A DNA stretch of 64,000 nucleotides. Source: Sphingobacterium sp. SGG-5. Lineage in GTDB: Bacteria; Bacteroidota; Bacteroidia; Sphingobacteriales; Sphingobacteriaceae. The position numbers were made by a program, and so were the translations under genes. Positions 26,562 through 35,362 of the stretch are shown piece by piece (the first letter of the stretch is position 1; each line of letters opens with the position of its first letter). The DNA lies in NCBI RefSeq assembly GCF_011043525.1, contig NZ_JAAKGO010000005.1, positions 310,001 through 374,000 of the forward strand, in the 5' to 3' direction. The notes beneath the pieces are model-generated. The model was given only the letters and a program-made list of their open reading frames with translations, did not search any database and was not told the origin of the DNA.

Positions 26562-27512
26562 TTCTCCCGGCGATATACCGTAATACTTTTTGAAGGCACT
26601 GCTAAAATTATTTTGATGACCAAAGCCTGTCAATAATGCGACTTCATATACGGAAAGTTTATCTTCCAACAAATAGGTTCGCGCTCTTTCCATCCGCACC
26701 CGCGTCAGGTAATCATGTATCGTCACTGAAAAATATTCTTTAAAATCCTTCCGAAGCTTACTCTCGCTCATCAGTACTTCCGTAGCCAGCTCCCGCTGTG
26801 TCGGCGGATTGGCGATACGCTGTTCCAAAATCTGCCGGGCCAGTTCCAAGCGCTCAATATCATCCTCATTGAATGACGAGGTCGTATTCTGGAGTTTTTC
26901 GTTATACTGTTCAAACTGGTACATCAACAACTCCACAATACGGGATTCAGTATGGAGGCGACGAAATTCGCCTGTCTTTTTGGATTGTATCAGTTCGGAA
27001 ATTGTATGCTGCATTTCATAGGTAGCCATTAAATCTTCCTTAGAAAAAGAAACATATTTGCCCTTCTCGATTTCTTCGACAAAATGTCTATGGAGCAATG
27101 AGTCCCGTTTAATAAGATTCAGATAATAATCTTTTGAAATAACCGCTATAAAATAATTGTATTCGATACCTGCCTGGACTTCATGTATGGATTTGACAGA
27201 AGGAATGTAGCGAATATTATGTCGGCTCATGCCGTAAGGCAGTTTACTGTCTGCCGTTTTATAAAAAATAAATTGGCTGGTAATAGCTTCCCCCTCAACT
27301 TCTGTATGTATATGTACGGGATGAGCAAAAGACATTTTCGTATGTAAGATAAAGAGACCACTTGTCGACAGCTGGAAATTAGACATCTGGATGGGATCCC
27401 GATTGATTTCTATCCGACTTTCAATCAATGGTTTATCCGGCATATAATGATCCGGTATCTGCTCAATAAAAAGCCAGTCGTCTAACTCTACTATTTTACT
27501 TTTTATCAACAT
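26550..27512 (-). CDS. AraC/PchR-like regulator of the heme region
   Basis: 320 residues with a C-terminal AraC-type DNA-binding domain ([24 protein letters not shown] and [29 protein letters not shown]). The overall build resembles PchR-type regulators of siderophore or heme uptake. It lies directly downstream of the hmuT-hmuU-hmuVS operon on the same strand with an 81-base gap, and one of the three 21-bp operator-like sequences (27580-27600) sits in that gap. It may therefore be both regulated with, and regulator of, the heme genes. Start by AAAGGAGAA eight bases upstream. Confidence 0.85.
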   Translation of the reverse strand: MLIKSKIVELDDWLFIEQIPDHYMPDKPLIESRIEINRDPIQMSNFQLSTSGLFILHTKMSFAHPVHIHTEVEGEAITSQFIFYKTADSKLPYGMSRHNIRYIPSVKSIHEVQAGIEYNYFIAVISKDYYLNLIKRDSLLHRHFVEEIEKGKYVSFSKEDLMATYEMQHTISELIQSKKTGEFRRLHTESRIVELLMYQFEQYNEKLQNTTSSFNEDDIERLELARQILEQRIANPPTQRELATEVLMSESKLRKDFKEYFSVTIHDYLTRVRMERARTYLLEDKLSVYEVALLTGFGHQNNFSSAFKKYYGISPGELKM

Positions 27513-27579
27513 AATATCCAGTTCTCCTTTGTCTTTCTTGATAGCTAAAGTTACTGTTTTTCAAAGAGAAAAATAACTT

Positions 27580-27600
27580 TATTTAAAATCTATCTAAATA
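27580..27600 (-). promoter_or_regulatory. 21-bp operator-like dyad, copy 1
   Basis: On the minus strand TATTTAGATAGATTTTAAAT plus A, with arms TATTTA and TAAATA. It matches the copies at 31359 and 31561 (shared core TATTTAGA..GATT). It overlaps the end of the HmuV-HmuS gene and lies 68 bases before the AraC start. Fur or an AraC-type regulator would be the candidates. Confidence 0.55.
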
Positions 27601-29306
27601 GTAACACTATTCGACATTATGAGGTCGCGCCAAACGTCCCGTTCTAATGTATTTCCAGGACCGTATAATTGCAATATCAGATTATCTTCTGTATCATACA
27701 CTTCCACACCATATATATCGCCACCGTCCCTATATTGGCGGACTGTCCAGATGTCCCTGATCCGAGCCCACTCTATTTCCAACACAAAAGAAGTATCCTT
27801 TATGAAGTAACGATCACCTTGATCAATTAGGTTGGTAATATATCCCGTATATCCCTGAGTACCACTGGAATTAGAGACAACGATCCGAATAGAAAGCTGC
27901 TTATCAGCACTGGTATGCAGCACTTTACGAACAAAAGCCGCATCTATGCGCTTTATACGTTGGACACCCGTGCGTTCTGCAAAATTATCCAGGAGCATCC
28001 CGTTCGACTGCTCTATGGGGTTCTCCAAGGGTAGAGGCTCGATAGCAAGTGTACATTGTTGCCTTGTTGCAAAGGTTTGTTTGATCGTTTCAAAAGCTTC
28101 AATATGACTTTCTCCGTCGATCAGATATATGGCATGGATCTCCCTTCCGCTCTTATTAAAAAAATGTAATGACCTCTCCTTGTCTTCCTCAACCATGACA
28201 CCGATATACCAGGTATTCCATAGTAGTTTCAGATCAATATCGGTATAAGTAGCTATTCTCGTATGTCTACACCCCCCACTCTTTGTACAGACCCTTACTT
28301 TTCCAAGCATCAAAAGATGAGACTGCAAATTCTGAAAACTCTCCTGAATATGATAATGAGCTTGTCCCGTAGTCAATAGGAGTGCCTCAATTTCTGATAT
28401 ACCCAAATGTACAGCCTGTTCTTCAACCGATAGATAAGGACATTTGCGCATTAACAGCGCTCTCCTTTGCTCGAGCGTAAGCGAGCCCTCGTGTTGCAGC
28501 GATGGTACAGGAAAAATATCAGCATCCATACCCATTTCTTCCAGATGCACATGAGGCTTTAATGTCTTTGTATTGAGTTCTACCGTAGCTTCTACCGAAA
28601 ATATCGTATAAATATCTTTGGTATTCAACACTTCTACCGGACTCCCGTCAAAAAGCTTTCGGCCATGCTTAAGCATAAGGATACGATCGGCATACATCGC
28701 TGCAAAATTGACATCATGCACCACCAGTACAACCATCATTCCTCTGCGGGATAGCGCCTTTGCAATCGCCAATACTTTTTGCTGATAATGTAAATCCAAT
28801 GCCGAAATGGGTTCGTCGAGCAGGAGCAGACTGTCAGGGTTATCCCAAATTTGTGCCAATATCCTAGCCAATTGTACACGTTGTTGTTCACCCCCCGAAA
28901 GGCTCAAAAAGATACGATCTGTAAAATCGCTGACACCACAAAGCTTCATAACTTCCTCGACAACTTCCTTATCGCATATTGTGGGCGTTGTCCGAAAATG
29001 AGGATAACGTCCCATCATGACGATTTCACGGACGGTAAACGCGAGGGATATATGCTGCTGTTGCGTCAGCATTGCTCTGCATTTAGATAATTCCCTTGCA
29101 TCATAGCCGCTCAGGGGTTTACCATATAAGGTTACTGTCCCTGATTGCGCCTTTTGCTCACCGCTCAAGAGCTTCATCAGTGTCGACTTCCCGGCACCAT
29201 TGGCACCTAATAAGGCCACCACTTCTCCTTTTCGCAGTTGAAACGAAACGTCTTTCAACAACTTTCTGCCTTTGACCTCATAGGTCAGCTTTTCTACACG
29301 TAACAT
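27594..29306 (-). CDS. Heme ABC transporter ATPase fused to an HmuS-like domain
   Basis: 570 residues. Residues 1 to about 255 form a complete HmuV ABC ATPase: Walker A GANGAGKST (34-42), signature LSGGEQQR, Walker B SLLLLDEPISALD, and the His switch VLVVHDVNFAAM. Residues of about 265-570 resemble HmuS/HemS heme-handling proteins: helix RRALLMRKCPYLSVEEQAVH, CTKSGGCRHTR, LKLLWNTWYIGVMVEE and a second lobe ending NLILQLYGPGNTLERDVWRDL. In HemS, heme is held by a His in the second lobe and an Arg in LRLFLNQW; here the His-bearing helix seems shortened away and the Arg is Lys. So heme binding may differ. The gene follows hmuU after 141 bases containing an inverted repeat. Confidence 0.85.
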   Translation of the reverse strand: MLRVEKLTYEVKGRKLLKDVSFQLRKGEVVALLGANGAGKSTLMKLLSGEQKAQSGTVTLYGKPLSGYDARELSKCRAMLTQQQHISLAFTVREIVMMGRYPHFRTTPTICDKEVVEEVMKLCGVSDFTDRIFLSLSGGEQQRVQLARILAQIWDNPDSLLLLDEPISALDLHYQQKVLAIAKALSRRGMMVVLVVHDVNFAAMYADRILMLKHGRKLFDGSPVEVLNTKDIYTIFSVEATVELNTKTLKPHVHLEEMGMDADIFPVPSLQHEGSLTLEQRRALLMRKCPYLSVEEQAVHLGISEIEALLLTTGQAHYHIQESFQNLQSHLLMLGKVRVCTKSGGCRHTRIATYTDIDLKLLWNTWYIGVMVEEDKERSLHFFNKSGREIHAIYLIDGESHIEAFETIKQTFATRQQCTLAIEPLPLENPIEQSNGMLLDNFAERTGVQRIKRIDAAFVRKVLHTSADKQLSIRIVVSNSSGTQGYTGYITNLIDQGDRYFIKDTSFVLEIEWARIRDIWTVRQYRDGGDIYGVEVYDTEDNLILQLYGPGNTLERDVWRDLIMSNSVTI

Positions 29307-29326
29307 CGTTTTATAGTATTTTGTAA

Positions 29327-29444
29327 TGCGTATTGCGTATTGAGAACTCCATGATCCTTATTCTTTGTTCCTTAACCAAGCATGATGAACTCACCGTAGG
29401 TAATCCTTTATCATCTCATATCTCAATACGCACATCGCAATACG
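29327..29444. repeat. Inverted GCGTATTG repeat between hmuU and hmuVS
   Basis: TGCGTATTGCGTATTGAGA (29327-29345) faces its near reverse complement TCTCAATACGCACATCGCAATACG-type arm (29421-29444) over 75 bases. The arms consist of the unit GCGTATTG. Such CAATACGCAATACGC strings are, to my recollection, scattered between genes in Bacteroidota genomes. In the hmuU-hmuVS transcript it could fold into a long stem. Confidence 0.7.
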
Positions 29445-29447
29445 TCT

Positions 29448-30479
29448 CTATTTCTCCTTAATCAATATGTATAGAAACACCGGTGTGCCCAGTAATGCCG
29501 TGATAACTCCTATCGGCAGTTCGATAGGTGCGACCAGCACACGCGACAATACATCCGCTAATGTAAGTACCGTCGCTCCTAAAATCATAGAAGCAGGCAA
29601 TACATATTTATGATCCACGCCCCCCATCAACCGCACCGTATGCGGTACCAACAAACCAACAAAACCAATAATTCCTGAAACAGCTACAGAAGCACCCACC
29701 GCTAAAGTAGATAATACAATAACCCACCGTTTGATATAATCCGTACGCATGCCCAACATATCGGCCTGTGCTTCTCCTAATGCGAATGCATTGAGTGACT
29801 TGGCAAAAAAAGGCAATGTAACTAACGGCAGAAAGATAAAAGGCGCTATTGCTGTCACATTTTCCCAGGTTGCGCCGCCGAGGCTCCCTAACATCCAGAA
29901 GGTAATGGTCCGCAACTGTTGTTCAGTAGCCATGTATGTCATTAACCCAGTCAATGCACCCGCGAAGGCGTTGATCGCGATACCCGCTAAAAGCATGGTG
30001 GTGACACTCGGGCGGCCATCTTTGATCGATATGCCATAGACAACGAAAGCTGTAAAGCCTGCACCGCAAAAAGCAGCAAAAGCAAGCAGATAGTACCCGA
30101 TCCACGCGGCGAGCCCAGTGAACAGCAAACTTTCAAAAGCAATGACCACTACCGCAAATAAGGACGCTCCGGAAGATATCCCGAGAAGACCGGGCTCAGC
30201 CAACGGATTTCGAAAGATACCTTGTACGGCTGCGCCGGAAATTCCCAAAGCCGCCCCCACCAGCAGCCCAAGTAGCACACGAGGTAAGCGGATGACAAAC
30301 AATACATCACTTTGCACGGGATCTACAGCGACATTCGTATAGAGCCCGAGCTTTCGGAGCAACAGTCGACAGACATCCGGCAAGGAAATGGAATAGGCTC
30401 CCAAGCCCAAAGCAACCAACCCACCAAGTACGGCCAGAACAATTAGAATAAGTAAAATAACACGCTGTTTCGATTGCAT
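29448..30479 (-). CDS. hmuU: Heme/iron ABC transporter permease (FecCD family)
   Basis: Inner-membrane permease of 343 residues with about ten hydrophobic segments, of the FecCD/BtuC family. Typical motifs: RLPRVLLGLLVGAALGISGAA near residue 65, GIFRNPLAEPGLLGISSGAS, MLLAGIAINA, and GFVGLLVPHTVRLMGG towards the C terminus, the ATPase-contact region. It starts two bases after hmuT and precedes the HmuV-HmuS fusion. Heme as substrate is inferred from HmuY, heme oxygenase and the HmuS domain nearby. Confidence 0.9.
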   Translation of the reverse strand: MQSKQRVILLILIVLAVLGGLVALGLGAYSISLPDVCRLLLRKLGLYTNVAVDPVQSDVLFVIRLPRVLLGLLVGAALGISGAAVQGIFRNPLAEPGLLGISSGASLFAVVVIAFESLLFTGLAAWIGYYLLAFAAFCGAGFTAFVVYGISIKDGRPSVTTMLLAGIAINAFAGALTGLMTYMATEQQLRTITFWMLGSLGGATWENVTAIAPFIFLPLVTLPFFAKSLNAFALGEAQADMLGMRTDYIKRWVIVLSTLAVGASVAVSGIIGFVGLLVPHTVRLMGGVDHKYVLPASMILGATVLTLADVLSRVLVAPIELPIGVITALLGTPVFLYILIKEK

Positions 30480-30481
30480 AC

Positions 30482-31330
30482 TTAATCCATGGCTGCTACA
30501 AAGGCCTTATGTAACTCCATAATAGCCTCGGGAAGGCGAGTAGCGAAATTGACTAATAATGATGGATTCATGGTCACTATCCTTTCCTGTTTACCCGCCT
30601 CCGTGATGCGAACACCTGGAAGTTTCAGTATCCCCTCTTTCCCGCCCAAACTACTTGCTCCAAAGTCAAATAGTAAGATGATATCTGGATTGGCTTGTAC
30701 CAATGCTTCCGTCGTATAAGGTTTGAAGTCGGAGAATTCCTGTACGGCATTTTTGCCGCCAGCTAAGCTGATGATGGCATCTAGGCTACTTCCTTTGCCC
30801 GCGACGCTCATCGTACCCGTGCCTCGCGCATAGATAAACAGGACACGGGGTACAGGCTTGCCTTTTGCCTCTTCTTTGACCGTTTGTGTAATACGTTCTA
30901 AGCTTACTCTCGTACGTTCGACAACGGTTTTGCCAACGGCAGAAATGTCCAATCCGTCGGCAACATCTTGAATAAATTTCAATGCACCTTTACTAGAGAA
31001 ATCCTGTCTGATCGCTACAAAGCGAATACCCGATTCTGTCAGCTGCTGAATAACTGCCGCAGGTACATCTCCTGCGATGGCTAATACTATAGTAGGTTTA
31101 AAGGCAATTAACCCTTCAGCGGATACAGATCTATTCTTGCTTACGCGTGATAGTGCCGCTGCCGCCTTCGGCGAGATACTCGTCACATCAGTCGCCACCA
31201 CAGCAGAACCCAAACCTAATCCATACACCGTTTCGGTAATAGCACTATGCAAAGTAATGATGCGTTGCTCACCTGCAAAAACCCCAGCATTCCACATCAG
31301 TAACAACACAGTATACACCCATTTTCTCAT
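30482..31330 (-). CDS. hmuT: Heme-binding periplasmic protein (HmuT-like)
   Basis: 282 residues with a signal peptide (VYTVLLLMWNAGVFAGEQ) and the FecB/TroA-type fold of class III substrate-binding proteins: ITLHSAITETVYGLGLGSAVVATD, FKPTIVLAIAGDVPA, and VQANPDIILLFD. PRVLFIYARGTGTMSVAGKGSSLD is typical for heme-binding HmuT proteins. First gene of the minus-strand heme transporter operon; the operator-like dyad at 31359-31379 lies 29 bases upstream of its start. Confidence 0.9.
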   Translation of the reverse strand: MRKWVYTVLLLMWNAGVFAGEQRIITLHSAITETVYGLGLGSAVVATDVTSISPKAAAALSRVSKNRSVSAEGLIAFKPTIVLAIAGDVPAAVIQQLTESGIRFVAIRQDFSSKGALKFIQDVADGLDISAVGKTVVERTRVSLERITQTVKEEAKGKPVPRVLFIYARGTGTMSVAGKGSSLDAIISLAGGKNAVQEFSDFKPYTTEALVQANPDIILLFDFGASSLGGKEGILKLPGVRITEAGKQERIVTMNPSLLVNFATRLPEAIMELHKAFVAAMD

Positions 31331-31358
31331 AATTAATCTTCTTTTCTGCTACAAAGCA

Positions 31359-31379
31359 AATCAATAATCAATCTAAATA
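31359..31379 (-). promoter_or_regulatory. 21-bp operator-like dyad, copy 2 (hmuT promoter)
   Basis: On the minus strand it begins TATTTAGATTGATTATTGAT. It is preceded by TTTG (part of ATTATTTG) and followed by TTGATTTG and TTGCTTTG, near-matches to TAnnTTTG, so it sits between a probable -33 and -7 box. That placement suits a repressor. Confidence 0.55.
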
Positions 31380-31560
31380 CAAATAATTTCAAAAAAACAA
31401 CAAACAGTTCGGATTGGGAGACACGAAGCATAACAGATTAATAAACAAACCATTAGAACACTAACAAATAGACTCACATAGAATGTGAAACCGAATTGAA
31501 TAGAATATTTGCCAATTTTCATATAGTATTTGTCGTTTGTATTCCCGTTTTTTGTTCAAT

Positions 31561-31581
31561 TATTTAGAATGATTAAAAATA
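31561..31581 (+). promoter_or_regulatory. 21-bp operator-like dyad, copy 3 (TonB receptor start)
   Basis: On the plus strand TATTTAGAATGATTAAAAAT followed by A. It ends seven bases before the GTG start of the receptor gene. A TTTG lies 21 bases upstream, so TATTTAGA itself could be the -7 box. The remaining 180 bases back to hmuT contain no coding frame. Confidence 0.55.
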
Positions 31582-31587
31582 AAAATA

Positions 31588-33966
31588 GTGCTTGACCGTA
31601 TTCTTTATTGTAAAATATATCCTGTTCTTTCCGTTGCTTTACTTTTTTGTCATTTAAGTAAGGGACAAGATAGTTTACAAATAAGTGGTTTTGTGTTGGA
31701 CAGTCTCCAGCAACCGGTTGTACAAGCTTCCGTGATATTATCTCCCGACAATCGGGTATACCATACGGATAGACAGGGACACTTCCTATTCGACAAACTG
31801 TATGCGGGCACATATCATATAATGACACGCGCTCTTGGTTACCAAGATAGCACTTGGACAGTTGATCTTGAAAGCACAACGAGAAATTTGAATCTGATCG
31901 TGCGACATGAGGAACAGCAAATTGAAGCTGTAGAGGTTTATGGTCAGGGGGGTGCGGTAGACAATCTTATTAAAGCTGAGAATGCAGCGATGCCGGTTAA
32001 AGTCATTACGCAGCGGGATATTGAGCTCATGGGCAGTCGGCGGCTAGATGAAGTGCTAAAAGAGCAGACTGGTGTTGCCGTTGTCAATGATATAGCCGCT
32101 GGCTCCAGAGCGGTGGGCGTACAGATACAAGGTTTTAGCAGTGCTTATGTGATGGTACTTGTAGACGGACAGCCCATGTTGGGGCGTAATAGCGGCAACT
32201 TCGACCTGTCACGTATATCGGTGACGAATATCGAACGTATCGAAATCATTAAAGGGGCGACGTCATGCCTGTATGGTTCTGACGCGCTTGGCGGAGCAAT
32301 CAATATCATCACCAAACACGGTGCTATAGCTCCTCAGCTGCATGCTTCCCTCCTCTATGGAAGTCTACATATTGTTGATGCTACCCTAGAAGGGGAGACG
32401 CCTTTTGCTAACCAGAGAGGATCGGTTGTCGTGTCTGGAAATTATTACCGTACGGATGGCTTTAATACCAATAGTAAATATATGAGTGATGGGACCACCG
32501 TCCCTCCTTATAGCAATTACAGTGTACAGGGCCGATCACGATACCGTACAAGCAAAGAAGGCACTATTGGTATAACAGCACGTTATGCTGCACGTCAATC
32601 GACGATGGTCAACGATTGGTCGAACAATATAGTCAATGAGGACCGGCAGCAGGATCAGGATTTTAACCTATCAGCAAGCTACGATCATCGGTTTCATTCG
32701 GGCCTGCGTAGCATGAGCCGCTATTATTATACCCGATATCAAACTCACATCACCGCCGAGTGGATACATCAAAACGCATTGATCGGTGTGGAGAAGTTCG
32801 GGCAGCAAGTTCACCGTCTGGAACAGCAGTTTGCCTATAGTCCGAAAGAAAACCTCAAATTGACAGGTGGAGTGGGTGGAAGTATAGAGACGATGGACGA
32901 CACGAATTTGGATAGTAAACATGGCCTTCAGACAGCATTCGCTTATGTACAGAAGGAGTGGAAACCGATAGATCCTATACGCACCACGATTGGGCTGCGC
33001 TACGATTATACCAATGTCTATCATGGACAGTTTAGTCCAAGTTTAGGCGTGCAGTATTTTGCCTCACCCACATTAACACTGAAAGCCGGAAGTGGTATGG
33101 GTTTTAAAGCGCCGGATTATAAAATGCGCTATCAGGTATTTTATAATCCTGCAGCCAATTACATGGTTGTAGGAACAGACCGTGTACGTGACGTCATCGA
33201 AGCCATGGAAAATACAGGAGAGCTAAGCAGTAGAAATGCCTATATGCTGAATTTAGCAGCAGGCAATCTTAAAGCGGAGTCAAGCTGGTCGAATAACCTG
33301 GGGCTGGACTGGATCCCAACGCCAAAAATAAGAAGTGAATTTTCCATATTTTATCATCGCATCAGCGATCAGATACATTCAATCGGTGTAGGTCAGGGCA
33401 CACAGATCGGACAAATTTATACGTATCGAAATCTACCGAAAGCTGTGAATAAAGGATTTGAACTCTCTACTTCTTATCAACTCACGAAGAACCTGGAGCT
33501 TACGATGGGTTACCAATTTCTTATCGCAAAGGACCTGAGTGTACTGGACAGTATCCGGGCAGGAAACTATCCTTATAATAAGTTGATTATTAATCCGACA
33601 ACGGGTGATTCGTGGTCTCCTACGGTAAACGACTATTGGGGTATTGAAGACCGGTCACGACACATGGTCAATCTCAAGGCCCTCTATGAGTACAAACCGT
33701 GGAATATGACATTCAACGTACGAGCAAATATCCGGGGCAGATATCCTTTTCAGGAAACGACGACAAATCAGTTTATCGACAAGTACGATGCTTTTGTTCC
33801 GGATCATACCTTGTTAAATTTGACCGTAGAGAAAAGATTATGGAAGAACAAATTGATATTACGGCTCATAGCTGACAATATATTGGATTTTACACATGAG
33901 TATATGCCGGGGCAGCCGGGAAGGATTATTCTCGGTGGGTTAAGTTATCGGTGGTTTAAAGAATAG
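31588..33966 (+). CDS. hmuR: TonB-dependent heme receptor (HmuR-like)
   Basis: Outer membrane beta-barrel of 792 residues. After a signal peptide (VLSVALLFCHLSKGQ) comes a carboxypeptidase-like regulatory domain (ISGFVLDSLQQPVVQASVIL), a plug with VQIQGFSSAYVMVLVDGQPM and IEIIKGATSCLYGSDALGGAINI, then the barrel ending in LGGLSYRWFKE. The only plausible start is the GTG at 31588; an ATG at 31569 is out of frame. HmuY follows after three bases, so this is the receptor for that hemophore. It is divergent from hmuT and shares its operator-like dyad. Confidence 0.9.
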   Translation: MLDRILYCKIYPVLSVALLFCHLSKGQDSLQISGFVLDSLQQPVVQASVILSPDNRVYHTDRQGHFLFDKLYAGTYHIMTRALGYQDSTWTVDLESTTRNLNLIVRHEEQQIEAVEVYGQGGAVDNLIKAENAAMPVKVITQRDIELMGSRRLDEVLKEQTGVAVVNDIAAGSRAVGVQIQGFSSAYVMVLVDGQPMLGRNSGNFDLSRISVTNIERIEIIKGATSCLYGSDALGGAINIITKHGAIAPQLHASLLYGSLHIVDATLEGETPFANQRGSVVVSGNYYRTDGFNTNSKYMSDGTTVPPYSNYSVQGRSRYRTSKEGTIGITARYAARQSTMVNDWSNNIVNEDRQQDQDFNLSASYDHRFHSGLRSMSRYYYTRYQTHITAEWIHQNALIGVEKFGQQVHRLEQQFAYSPKENLKLTGGVGGSIETMDDTNLDSKHGLQTAFAYVQKEWKPIDPIRTTIGLRYDYTNVYHGQFSPSLGVQYFASPTLTLKAGSGMGFKAPDYKMRYQVFYNPAANYMVVGTDRVRDVIEAMENTGELSSRNAYMLNLAAGNLKAESSWSNNLGLDWIPTPKIRSEFSIFYHRISDQIHSIGVGQGTQIGQIYTYRNLPKAVNKGFELSTSYQLTKNLELTMGYQFLIAKDLSVLDSIRAGNYPYNKLIINPTTGDSWSPTVNDYWGIEDRSRHMVNLKALYEYKPWNMTFNVRANIRGRYPFQETTTNQFIDKYDAFVPDHTLLNLTVEKRLWKNKLILRLIADNILDFTHEYMPGQPGRIILGGLSYRWFKE

Positions 33967-33969
33967 AAT

Positions 33970-34716
33970 ATGAAAACAATAAAACTTATCATCAACGAAT
34001 TGGGAGCTTGGCTGGTATGTGGCAGAACAAGCTACTTATGCATCAGCTGCCTGTTATTGACTTTGAGCTCCTGCGGTAAAGACGAAGATCCACGTCCACA
34101 GCTGGAGGATGGAAAGAGTACGGTCGTCCACGATCTTGCCGGAGATATTGAGGCAGCCATGGGTGAAGGTGTGGACGGCAAGGAAGATCGAGATTTTTAT
34201 ACTTTTCTTTTCCGCTTTCGGGACAAACGCCAGATCTGGATCAAAACCAAGCAAGATTCGTTGCAGTGGCTAAAAACCAACGAGTGGGATATTGCTTTTA
34301 CAGGGCCTTATAATTCGGAGATCTATATCAATAACGCAAATTATCCGGCAAATCCCGGTTATGAGGGGGAAGCTGCAAACACAGCGGTTATCAAAGTCGA
34401 TCAATCTTATGAAGCGGTGGCTATAGCACCGGATGACAATGCATTTGATCAGAGTACAGTTACTAAAATCGGTTGGGCGCCCTCGACTTCTTCCAACGGT
34501 TGGTTTCAATATAGCTTGGAGACACATATTATGTTAGCTATCCCTAACCGGACATATGTTATCCGCCTGCCCGATGGCAAATACGCCAAATTGCAGCTTA
34601 TCAACGCTTATAAAGGTAATCCAACGGCAGTAACGAATATGAACTGGCCTGCACCGTATTACACTTTTCGTTATTATGTACAGCAAGATGGCAGTAAAGA
34701 CTTAAACACAAAATAG
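33970..34716 (+). CDS. hmuY: HmuY family heme-binding lipoprotein
   Basis: 248 residues. A long N-terminal signal with lipobox LTLSSCGK (lipidated Cys near residue 35) leads into an HmuY fold: VVHDLAGD, YTFLFRFRDKRQIW, and the family signature WDIAFTGPYNSEIYINN, then GWFQYSLETHIMLAIPNRTYVIRLPDGKYAKLQLINAY split by short linkers. HmuY proteins capture heme at the cell surface and pass it to HmuR, encoded three bases upstream. Axial histidines of the Porphyromonas protein cannot be assigned with certainty here. Confidence 0.88.
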   Translation: MKTIKLIINELGAWLVCGRTSYLCISCLLLTLSSCGKDEDPRPQLEDGKSTVVHDLAGDIEAAMGEGVDGKEDRDFYTFLFRFRDKRQIWIKTKQDSLQWLKTNEWDIAFTGPYNSEIYINNANYPANPGYEGEAANTAVIKVDQSYEAVAIAPDDNAFDQSTVTKIGWAPSTSSNGWFQYSLETHIMLAIPNRTYVIRLPDGKYAKLQLINAYKGNPTAVTNMNWPAPYYTFRYYVQQDGSKDLNTK

Positions 34717-34757
34717 AAACAACATAATCCAACTTTTTAAATTTAATTTTTATAAAA

Positions 34758-35354
34758 ATGAACAAACTATTTACTACAGCGGCGTTAGCATGCGCATTGA
34801 CATTAGGACTTACGTCATGTGATAAGGACAAAAATGGTGAAGAAATAGCCACCCTTCTGGATAGCAAGGCAACCATACAAAGCAAGACGATGATACCCGA
34901 CGAGGAATCAACGATCTTCTTTAATATCGACACCAACAACGAAGCAGAGGAAACTGCATCGCAAATTTCACTTTCGGGCACGATGAATCTTGATCTGAAA
35001 TTAACTGAGCCAACCAAGTATCGCTTGGGTTATTTCGATTCAGAAATCAAAAATATCGAAGGAATTAAAGTGGCTGTATTAGACACAGCCTCAATAAATT
35101 ACACAGATAAATTGACTATGAATATGATCAGTGGACCTATGCCGTCAATACCAAATGGATGGTACAATTATCTATTCACCAATCACACCGTTGCTCCAAT
35201 CGAAGGAAGATATGTAATACTTTTCGAAGGAAATGAGGATACTGACTTTAGCAATACCTTAGATAAGGTATATATTATCCAACTTACTGCTATTACTCAA
35301 AACGGAGGGACGGCGGATGACTTCAGTATAAAAACAAAAATATTTACAAAATAA
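34758..35354 (+). CDS. Lipoprotein in the heme operon, unknown family
   Basis: 198 residues with lipobox LTLGLTSCDKD. The mature part is acidic and beta-rich (TASQISLSGTMNLDLKLTEPTKYRLGYFDSEI, GWYNYLFTNHTVAPIEGRYVILFEG split by turns). The phrase GWYNYLFTNHTVAPIEGRYVI has the same position and feel as the GWFQYSLETHIMLAIPNRTYVI stretch of HmuY, so it may be a shortened HmuY relative. It lies 41 bases after hmuY and nine bases before a third lipoprotein gene. Confidence 0.7.
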   Translation: MNKLFTTAALACALTLGLTSCDKDKNGEEIATLLDSKATIQSKTMIPDEESTIFFNIDTNNEAEETASQISLSGTMNLDLKLTEPTKYRLGYFDSEIKNIEGIKVAVLDTASINYTDKLTMNMISGPMPSIPNGWYNYLFTNHTVAPIEGRYVILFEGNEDTDFSNTLDKVYIIQLTAITQNGGTADDFSIKTKIFTK

Positions 35355-35362
35355 TAAAACTC

